A stretch of 50,226 bases of DNA from an uncultured Mucilaginibacter sp. (GTDB taxonomy: Bacteria; Bacteroidota; Bacteroidia; Sphingobacteriales; Sphingobacteriaceae). Of this stretch, positions 44,141 to 50,226 are shown in pieces. The stretch lies in assembly GCA_903866915.1 (NCBI GenBank), contig CAIPPO010000102.1, positions 1 to 50,226 of the forward strand, written 5' to 3'. A program made the position numbers and the translations under genes. Each line of letters starts with the position of its first letter. Position 1 is the stretch's first letter. The notes under the pieces are model-generated. The model was given only the letters and a program-made list of their open reading frames with translations. It ran no database searches and was not told the origin of the DNA.

Positions 44141-44569
44141 ATGTCAGTTAATGATAATCCTTTACAGTTGAAGCCAATTACAGAGTTAAACGCAGCCCTT
44201 CATGCCAATTGTCCTAAATGCCGTAAGGGCGATATGTTTCAAAAAACTTCCATGGGTTTTCTTAGTCAAAAAATGTACACCAAGTGCCCATATTGCAATT
44301 TCCAGTTCGAAATTGAACCGGGCTACTTTTATGTAGCCATGTTTGTAAGCTATGGTATGGTGGTTGCCGAAATGGTAACCCTGGCTATTGCAACTTACCT
44401 GCTTACCTCGTCTGAATCGCCCTGGCTGTACCTGGGTGTTTTATTGGGTGTTGCGCTTTTATTATCGCCATTTAATTACCGGTATTCAAGAGTGATCCTG
44501 TTGTTTTGGCTAACGCCTAATTTGCATTATGATCCGAACAAGGCGGATAAACCCTTCAGTGAAAAATAA
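44141..44569 (+). CDS. DUF983 family membrane protein
   Basis: The protein is 142 aa from the ATG at 44141 (an in-frame TTG lies at 44129). Two CxxC pairs (Cys24/Cys27 in ANCPKCRKG and Cys49/Cys52 in TKCPYCNFQF) form a zinc-ribbon-like head. Two membrane helices follow (about 65-90 and 95-115), then a short tail. This is the usual DUF983 layout; function is unknown. It is preceded by the terminator-containing leader candidate and followed by a bidirectional terminator. Confidence 0.88.
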   Translation: MSVNDNPLQLKPITELNAALHANCPKCRKGDMFQKTSMGFLSQKMYTKCPYCNFQFEIEPGYFYVAMFVSYGMVVAEMVTLAIATYLLTSSESPWLYLGVLLGVALLLSPFNYRYSRVILLFWLTPNLHYDPNKADKPFSEK

Positions 44570-44590
44570 GCCGACTTTTTTAGATAAAAA

Positions 44591-44619
44591 AAAGCGACAG
44601 TTAAAAAAACTGTCGCTTT
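44591..44619. terminator. bidirectional terminator between the DUF983 and DUF2723 genes
   Basis: AAAGCGACAGTT (44591-44602) and AACTGTCGCTTT (44608-44619) are exact reverse complements around an A5 loop. An A-rich stretch precedes the left arm, so the minus strand reads a T tract after the stem, which suits the DUF2723 gene. On the plus strand the T run is shorter. Confidence 0.82.
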
Positions 44620-44644
44620 GAAATATGATTATTTACGGCTGCCC

Positions 44645-47600
44645 CTACTGTTTAGGCGCAACTCCCAATATACTTGCAAATTTGGTTTCATAATCTTTAG
44701 CATGTTTTAAAAGCTTCGTCGAAACCGCCGTTTGATGGTTATCACGGGCTAATTCGCCCATCTGGCTCAAGATGTAAAGGCCAAGTTGAATGGTACGCGG
44801 ATCGATACTTTCTGAACTGTTTTGAGACAAACCATAATTATAATCGAGCTGATCTGAAATATAGGCATCGATACTGTTAGCGTATTTGTTGGCTAAACCG
44901 ATGTCTTTTAAGTTATACGCATTTACAACCAGGAAATATTTGCTTCGGGCAATATCCATGTAGGGATAGATGTCGGGCATTTCCTCGTCATATTTGTGCA
45001 ACAGCTTCAGCGCTTTTTCTTTATCCCCGCTCGTAGTCAGGTTTTGTACCAGGTTAAGTAAAGTAGATGTTATAACCGGATAAAACATAGTAGTTGATTC
45101 AGGATCAAGGTATTTGGCTGTTTTAAAATTACCCCATTTAAATTTCGTCATCAGCGTATTGTACATGACATCATTATTGGTCTTGCCCAATTGATCGCGG
45201 TTAGCTGTATCGGGTTTAAATGGTATCAAATGATAGGTAAATCCTTCTTTATATAGGTAAGGCTGCAGCCCCATCATGTTTTCGGCACCTACGGTAATGG
45301 TAAAACATATTGGGCGCTTCCAGTTGTTATGTGCTAGTATATCAATAAAGGCCAATTGATCTTTAGTAATGAAATTGGGAGAGATCTTCCATTTCAAAGT
45401 ATCAATCAGTCGGCTTCTTTGCGCTTCAGGCACTACACCATTTTTAATTACACTATCGGCATTAACGGTCATTTTAAAACTCTTTGTCGGCAGGTAATTG
45501 ATTGATGTACCGTCGGCCAGTTGTGCTTGTGCCTGGGGGTTATCAGAAGTTATGAAATCAAATATTTCTTTCACGTCGGTGTAGCCAGGTAGTTTTTTAT
45601 CGTAAAACTGGATAGCATCTCGCACGCCTTCTTCATATTTCTCGTAAGGCATGGTAATAGGCAGGGGCGCCGATTCGTTCATTTTCTTCTGCATCTGGTG
45701 AATATACCAATCACCACTAAACAAACTCAGGTTAACGATACGCACATCGGGCCTGATGCCCTCCACTTCCTGGTCGTACCATAACGAATAAGTATCGTTA
45801 TCACCATAAGTGAACAAGATTGCATCCTTAGGGCACGAGATCAAGTAATTATAAGCCATGTCATGCGGTGTCATTTTAGTCGAACGGTCATGAGACAGGT
45901 GTTCTTTCGAGTAAACCAGTACAGGCACTAAAAAGCATACAACGGTAGCCAGCGTTGCCGCTGTTTTGCCGCTTAACCAGGTCTTTAATAAATCACCCAG
46001 GGCAATAGCGCCTATACCAATCCATATCGCAAAAGCATAAAACGATCCGACATAAGAGTAGTCCCGTTCGCGCGGCTGCACACTTGGCTGATTTACGTAA
46101 ACAACAATAGCCAGGCCGGTAAAGAACCAAAGCAAAGCCACAATCAGCGCATCCCGCTGGCTTTTCTGAAAATGATAGATCAGGCCAATAAGTCCCAATA
46201 TTAAAGGCAAAGCATACAAAGGGGTGTAGGCATTATAGGCATATACAGGGGTATTTGCATCACGATGTATCAACGTTTTAGGGAGGTTTCGGCTGCCATC
46301 GAATATCCCGCTTGTCCAGTCACCATCAACATAACCATGCAAACCACCCATTTGTTGCTGACCGTCCAATTGGTTCGTACGGCCAACGAAATTCCAAAGG
46401 AAGTACCTGAAATACATCTGCTCCATTTGCCAGCTAAACATCCATTTCAGGTTATCGGTAAAAGTGGGGGCATCATTATCGGCCATATGCAACCACTGGC
46501 GGTAGAACTGGGCGTCCTGCTCGTAGCTATTGTCGGTATTATCAGTATTGTACATACGAGGCAGAAAAGTTGTATGGTCGTACTCATAATTAGTTCGGCG
46601 CCCGGCATTTTCATATTGTGTTTTTCCCTTACGGTAAATGGTACTTCCGGCAGAGGTTACCGCATTGCCGTCGGCGTCGCGCTTAACCTTGGCATCGAAA
46701 TAAGGGCCGAATAACAATGGTGTTTCACCATATTGGATCCGATTAAGGTAACCGTAAAGTATAAAGGCGTTATCAGGATGCGAGTTGTCAAGGTCGGTGC
46801 CGGCAGTTGCCCTGATTGGAATGTATGCAAAAGAACTATAGCCGAAATAAATAAAAGCTAAGCTCAAAAAGGCAAGATTTAGAGCCGGTTTAGCATTTTT
46901 CTGGGTCCAGTATACACCCAATACAATCAGGCTGATCAATATCAGGAAGAAAACTACAGCGCCAGTGCCAAAACCCAGACCGAGCGTATTGGTAAAGAAC
47001 AAATCGAAATAAGCTGCAAATTGCACGGTATAACCTCTGACGCCATACTGAACCAGTACGAGAATCAATAGTGAGATCATGAATGCCGTAAACGCCCTGC
47101 CCGTTGTAATTACCTTTGCACGGCGGAAATAGAATACCAGCACAACGGCAGGAATTGTCAGCAAGTTCAACAGGTGAATACCGATCGAAAGCCCGATCAC
47201 ATAAGCTATAAAAACGATCCATTTGTCGGCACCAGGTTCATCTGCATGGGCATCCCATTTCAAAATAGCCCAAAACACAACAGCTGTACAAAGTGACGAC
47301 AGCGCAAACACAATCGTTTCGACCGCCGAGAACCAAAATGTATCGGTGAAGGTAAATGTTAATGCGCCAACCAGGCCGCCACCCATAATAAGGATAAGTT
47401 TGGTAGTATCAGCATCTTCGCCTTTTTTCAGAAATAGTTTTTTGGCAAACGCTGTAATCGTCCAGAACAAGAACATAATGGTTGCACCACTGGCCAGAGC
47501 CGAGCCCATATTGGTAAAAAATGGAACTTTAGTTTTGTCGCCTAATGAAAACAGCGAAAAAAACTTGCCCAGCATGGCAAAAAGAGGATATCCGGGTTGA

Positions 47601-47746
47601 TGGGCAACCTGCAAACGGTATGCGCAGGAAATAAATTCGCCGCAATCCCAAAAACTAACAGAGGGTTCGAGCGTGCTGATGTACGTAATTGAGGCGATGA
47701 CGAAGCATAGCCATCCTAAAAGATTATTGGTTTTTTTATATTCCAT
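44645..47746 (-). CDS. DUF2723 / GT117-type protein O-glycosyltransferase-like membrane protein
   Basis: The 1033-aa protein has about a dozen membrane spans in the first 600 residues and a large soluble C-terminal part (about 640-1033) with helical repeats near the end. The N-terminal loop STLEPSVSFWDCGEFISCAY holds the family's acidic pair Asp34 and Glu37, the counterpart of the Asp-Glu motif in protein O-mannosyltransferases; HQPGYPLFAMLG follows. The family includes human TMEM260, a protein O-mannosyltransferase, so sugar transfer to exported proteins is the likely role, using a lipid-linked donor. This fits general protein O-glycosylation in the phylum, but the target is unknown here. 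Confidence 0.9.
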   Translation of the reverse strand: MEYKKTNNLLGWLCFVIASITYISTLEPSVSFWDCGEFISCAYRLQVAHQPGYPLFAMLGKFFSLFSLGDKTKVPFFTNMGSALASGATIMFLFWTITAFAKKLFLKKGEDADTTKLILIMGGGLVGALTFTFTDTFWFSAVETIVFALSSLCTAVVFWAILKWDAHADEPGADKWIVFIAYVIGLSIGIHLLNLLTIPAVVLVFYFRRAKVITTGRAFTAFMISLLILVLVQYGVRGYTVQFAAYFDLFFTNTLGLGFGTGAVVFFLILISLIVLGVYWTQKNAKPALNLAFLSLAFIYFGYSSFAYIPIRATAGTDLDNSHPDNAFILYGYLNRIQYGETPLLFGPYFDAKVKRDADGNAVTSAGSTIYRKGKTQYENAGRRTNYEYDHTTFLPRMYNTDNTDNSYEQDAQFYRQWLHMADNDAPTFTDNLKWMFSWQMEQMYFRYFLWNFVGRTNQLDGQQQMGGLHGYVDGDWTSGIFDGSRNLPKTLIHRDANTPVYAYNAYTPLYALPLILGLIGLIYHFQKSQRDALIVALLWFFTGLAIVVYVNQPSVQPRERDYSYVGSFYAFAIWIGIGAIALGDLLKTWLSGKTAATLATVVCFLVPVLVYSKEHLSHDRSTKMTPHDMAYNYLISCPKDAILFTYGDNDTYSLWYDQEVEGIRPDVRIVNLSLFSGDWYIHQMQKKMNESAPLPITMPYEKYEEGVRDAIQFYDKKLPGYTDVKEIFDFITSDNPQAQAQLADGTSINYLPTKSFKMTVNADSVIKNGVVPEAQRSRLIDTLKWKISPNFITKDQLAFIDILAHNNWKRPICFTITVGAENMMGLQPYLYKEGFTYHLIPFKPDTANRDQLGKTNNDVMYNTLMTKFKWGNFKTAKYLDPESTTMFYPVITSTLLNLVQNLTTSGDKEKALKLLHKYDEEMPDIYPYMDIARSKYFLVVNAYNLKDIGLANKYANSIDAYISDQLDYNYGLSQNSSESIDPRTIQLGLYILSQMGELARDNHQTAVSTKLLKHAKDYETKFASILGVAPKQ

Positions 47747-48092
47747 GGGATACCAGGTATTGTTTTGGCGGGGGCAAATATCCGCTTTTATCGTTTATTT
47801 ATTGGTTGCTTAACAATTTTTAACAACGCGCATCGAAATTAGGAAAAAAGTCCGAAAGTACGTGTAAGTCGGCAAGTCCGAAAGTGTTTGATTTGCGTTA
47901 ATCGGTGACGGGGGAGATTCGCAGCAATGGCAGTATAACCACCGGCTAAGGTTATTGAGTGTGATATGAGGCATAGAAACGAGGTAAAGTTTTTTCAATA
48001 CCTAAATATCCGCCAATTAGTTAAGTTATTGGCTATCACGCAATAGAGTTTAACAACTTTTAACAAATATTAACCATTTGCTGCGCCATTTG
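47747..48092. other. 346-base intergenic region with a repeated 12-base word
   Basis: AAGTCCGAAAGT occurs at 47848-47859 and again at 47874-47885, with AAGTCGGC between them. The rest is AT-rich with several TTTAACAA and TTTTAACAA words. A minus-strand ORF of 62 codons across it looks like a chance reading of these words. I see no RNA gene. Confidence 0.45.
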
Positions 48093-49001
48093 TTAAAACT
48101 TTACTGAAGCTCCAATCTCAAAAAAGAATATACCGCTGGCAGTTGAAGTCATACCTTTACTAATACTGGCTGGCAACTTGTTTTCAGCAAAAGCATAAGT
48201 TGGTGTGAAACTAAAAAGAACAGGCCCGGTTTTGTATTCAATCGGTACAGCAAGTTCGTAATCGAGCAACTCAAATTTGGCTAATTTAGCATCCTGGGCG
48301 GCCAAAGTCTTTTCAGCCACTGCCTTTTTAGCTTTACCGGCCTTTGTCAGCTTATATTTCTTTAAGGTCAGGAAAGCGTCGTAAAAATTTTGCGTACCTG
48401 CATTTACAGTAACGGTAGGTGAAATGATACCTAAATCATTGCTTCCGAATATCCCCTCTTTAGCAAAATCATGTGAAATGCCAAAATTGATGAGCACATC
48501 GCTATTAAAGCCCTGTTTTAGTATATTATAGTCGATACTTAGTGAAGGGGTAATGATATCAGCAATATCATAATCAATATTCGCGTTGATCGTACTGCTG
48601 ATAGACGAACCAATCTGGGTGCTGGTGGCGTTATAAAACATTTTTGTAAATGATACGCTTCCGCTGGCGTTCTCGCCAATATCGTAATCATAGCCTGCAC
48701 CAAAGGTTCCGCCATCAAGCTTACTGGTTGCGCGGTTTGGAACTATCTGCAAATTTCCAGAAAAATAAATACCCGACCTGAAAGTATATTTAATAGAAGG
48801 TTCAACAATGGGTGTATTTACGGTGTCGGCACGGCCAAGGTAAACTGAATTACTTAGATAGTTAACACCGACCTTTAAAGAAGCTTTTTTTTCGCTTTTC
48901 AGATCGCCTAAAGTATCTACAGCTGCAGTTTGCGCATAAGCGAGCTGGCAGCCGATTAATAAGAGACACAGGATTGGGGCGAAGTAAAATTTTTTATTCA
49001 T
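48093..49001 (-). CDS. outer-membrane beta-barrel protein of unknown function
   Basis: The 302-aa precursor has a signal peptide cut near residue 23 (CQLAYAQT). The mature protein has alternating strands (SLKVGVNYLSNSVYLGRAD, ISFSGNL-like and GSVSFTKMFYNATS) and ends in FFFEIGASVKF, a typical C-terminal barrel strand with terminal Phe. Between about residues 217 and 246 it has a Lys/Ala-rich insertion (KAGKAKKAVAEKTLAAQD), probably a long loop. No family is recognised with certainty. Confidence 0.72.
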   Translation of the reverse strand: MNKKFYFAPILCLLLIGCQLAYAQTAAVDTLGDLKSEKKASLKVGVNYLSNSVYLGRADTVNTPIVEPSIKYTFRSGIYFSGNLQIVPNRATSKLDGGTFGAGYDYDIGENASGSVSFTKMFYNATSTQIGSSISSTINANIDYDIADIITPSLSIDYNILKQGFNSDVLINFGISHDFAKEGIFGSNDLGIISPTVTVNAGTQNFYDAFLTLKKYKLTKAGKAKKAVAEKTLAAQDAKLAKFELLDYELAVPIEYKTGPVLFSFTPTYAFAENKLPASISKGMTSTASGIFFFEIGASVKF

Positions 49002-49169
49002 AGATCTATTGCAGGCTAAGTTGAACTTAATAGATCGTAGTACGTAGCAACGGTTTAATGGTTCAACAAATAAATTTTTTTTGGGGGAAGTATTAAACCA
49101 TTGGATATCAACCCGGTCATAAACTCACAAAACAAAGAAACTTATAACCAATAAAAATTAAAAACGATC

Positions 49170-49709
49170 ATGAAAATTACAAAAACGATTGGCCTTATAG
49201 CAGCAGCTATCATTTGCTACTCAACTGCTTTTGCCCAAACCACTACTCCCCCGACCCCTGCATCTACCACGCCGGCAACAGGTTCTGAAGTTAAATCACA
49301 AATGAAAGACCTCCGCAAGGATGTAAAAGCCTATGACAACAAAAAAGCTGAAGCTAAACAAGCGATCAATAAAGGTGACCTGAACGCTGCAAAAACAGAC
49401 CTGGCTGCCGCTAAAGCCGACAAACAGGATATCAAAGCCGATGCCAAAACTTTAAAAAGTGAAGGCGTTAAACACCCGGTAAAACTGGCTGATAAACAAA
49501 TTAAAAAAGCCGACGAAAAAGACATCAAAACCGACCTGAAAGATGTGAAGGCCGATGCCAAAACCGAGCAGAAGGACGTAAAAAATGGCGATCTGGCAGG
49601 CGCCCAGGCAGCTCAAAAAGATATGAAGGCTGACAGAAAAGATTTAAAGAAAGACGTTAGGGCTGCACGTGCCGCAGGCATCAAACATCCACTGGCACAC
49701 GTTAAATAA
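49170..49709 (+). CDS. exported Lys/Asp/Ala-rich repeat protein
   Basis: The 179-aa precursor has a signal peptide cut near residue 22 (STAFAQT) and a Thr/Pro-rich linker. It then has two copies of a Lys/Asp/Ala-rich helical unit of about 70 residues. The copies share INKGDLNAA (66-74) with VKNGDLAGA (137-145), and end in GVKHPVK (99-105) and GIKHPLA (170-176); these landmarks are offset by exactly 71 residues. It is probably a periplasmic helical or partly disordered protein. Its function is unknown. A strong terminator follows 24 bases after the stop. Confidence 0.8.
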   Translation: MKITKTIGLIAAAIICYSTAFAQTTTPPTPASTTPATGSEVKSQMKDLRKDVKAYDNKKAEAKQAINKGDLNAAKTDLAAAKADKQDIKADAKTLKSEGVKHPVKLADKQIKKADEKDIKTDLKDVKADAKTEQKDVKNGDLAGAQAAQKDMKADRKDLKKDVRAARAAGIKHPLAHVK

Positions 49710-49733
49710 TTTAAAAATTACTTCAATAGATGA

Positions 49734-49757
49734 GGCGCCCTACCGGGCGCCTTTTTT
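49734..49757 (+). terminator. strong terminator of the Lys/Asp-rich protein gene
   Basis: GGCGCCC (49734-49740), loop TACC, GGGCGCC (49745-49751) and T6 (49752-49757) form a classic intrinsic terminator. The T tract touches the stop codon of the convergent small membrane-protein gene. Confidence 0.88.
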
Positions 49758-49923
49758 ATTGTCTTAGTCCCTGCTCATAGCGTTGTTTTATTCCGCCTAC
49801 TGCCAGCATAAGCGCAATAGCTAATAAAAAGCCGATGTATTTGTCCTCGGTATAAATCCCTGCCGCAAGGCCAATAAATATGGCTGTAAAATAATAGGTT
49901 TTAAAGTTGGGTCTCTTTTTCAT
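49756..49923 (-). CDS. small membrane protein of 55 residues
   Basis: A minus-strand ORF from ATG 49923 to TAA 49756-49758 encodes MKKRPNFKTYYFTAIFIGLA then AGIYTEDKYIGFLLAIALML then a basic tail. Two short hydrophobic segments (about 11-23 and 28-44) flank a charged turn, as in a small inner-membrane hairpin protein. It has no homologue I can name. It converges on the strong terminator of the neighbouring gene. Confidence 0.6.
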   Translation of the reverse strand: MKKRPNFKTYYFTAIFIGLAAGIYTEDKYIGFLLAIALMLAVGGIKQRYEQGLRQ

Positions 49924-50115
49924 ATCAAACGCGTAAAGTTATGCTTTTAAAAAAATCTGACCCACCAGTCATTAACATATTTTAACACCTAAAGTTGAAA
50001 TAGACTAAACTATATGACCGTTATTAAGTCAAATATTTAAATACTATACCCAACAACAGTATTGGCAAATATTTTATTTTATTAACTCCTTTTTAAACAG
50101 ACCCTCATCTATTTT

Positions 50116-50226
50116 ATGTTAAACCGCATTTTAGTTTTAGACGATAACCAGGATGTGCTGGACGTAGTGGAAGAAACGCTGACCTACGAAAAGTTCCAGG
50201 TGCTGGTTACCTCCGACAGTCAAAAT
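50116..50226 (+). CDS. response regulator receiver domain protein (truncated by window end)
   Basis: The ATG at 50116 opens 37 codons to the end of the window: MLNRILVLDDNQDVLDVVEE followed by TLTYEKFQVLVTSDSQN. ILVLDDNQDVLD is the start of a CheY-like receiver with the acidic pair (Asp9-Asp10) that binds Mg. The phospho-accepting Asp and any output domain lie outside the window. Confidence 0.85.
   Translation, partial: MLNRILVLDDNQDVLDVVEETLTYEKFQVLVTSDSQN

Noticed and set aside
47810..47998. A 62-codon minus-strand ORF
   Set aside because: It runs through the AAGTCCGAAAGT word repeats, its product has no domain-like pattern, and it ends in a region of iterated words; it is probably chance.
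1..50226. Prophage, integrative element or defence island
   Set aside because: No integrase, transposase, phage structural gene, restriction enzyme or toxin-antitoxin pair was seen, and gene content is mostly core or envelope-related.

Overview
The window looks like chromosomal DNA of a Bacteroidota bacterium of the Sphingobacteriaceae type (Mucilaginibacter/Pedobacter-like). This rests on protein content: DUF3857 pairs, DUF2851, GIN-domain and DUF6252-like exported proteins, a GH97 enzyme, DUF3078, a DUF2723/GT117-type membrane protein and a YwbE protein. It also rests on promoters of the Bacteroidota form TTTG-N19..21-TAnnTTTG and on the near absence of Shine-Dalgarno sequences. I saw no tRNA, rRNA, CRISPR array, transposase, integrase or phage gene. 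Genes lie on both strands in short operons.

Layout. 1-6.2 kb: tail of an unidentified gene, queG, a DEDDh exonuclease, and two overlapping DUF3857/transglutaminase-like exported proteins, the first lacking the catalytic Cys and His. 6.2-13.5 kb (minus strand): a 40-aa membrane peptide, an NlpC/P60 lipoprotein, an overlapping DUF2339/DUF3999 pair, and mutS with a TTG start. 13.7-17.9 kb: a frameshifted exported Dabb gene, a beta-lactamase-fold serine hydrolase, an MpaB/DUF2236 protein, an outer-membrane beta-barrel protein and a lipoprotein. 18.5-21.6 kb: a transglutaminase-like exported protein with a C-terminal add-on domain, a membrane-anchored partner, and a GNAT gene that converges on them through a 20-bp-stem terminator. 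21.7-28.4 kb: argH, ywbE, DUF1345, an Asp-box lipoprotein, a KgtP-like permease, DUF2851 and PspC. 28.4-34.5 kb: a GH97 glycosidase, a lipoprotein with the full pepsin (A1) signature, a HAD phosphatase, GNAT, cupin and a GIN-domain protein. 35-41.6 kb: cbpA-cbpM, a crotonase-family enzyme, a YjbR-GH28 pair, an M23-like protein and a DUF3078 protein. 41.6-50.2 kb: a second serine hydrolase, a HAD phosphatase, a candidate small RNA or leader ahead of a DUF983 gene, the DUF2723 protein, an outer-membrane protein, a Lys/Asp-rich exported repeat protein, a 55-aa membrane protein, and the start of a response regulator cut by the window edge.

How it fits together. Most genes are housekeeping (tRNA modification, mismatch repair, arginine synthesis, chaperoning) or cell-envelope functions (lipoproteins, barrel proteins, peptidoglycan-type hydrolases, polysaccharide hydrolases). 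There is no large dedicated system such as a complete polysaccharide-utilisation locus or defence island. The items most worth a second look are the pepsin-like lipoprotein, the active/inactive DUF3857 pair, the Dabb frameshift, the two-hairpin RNA candidate near 44.0 kb, the 19-bp inverted repeat near 30.6 kb, and several intergenic stretches built from iterated short words.
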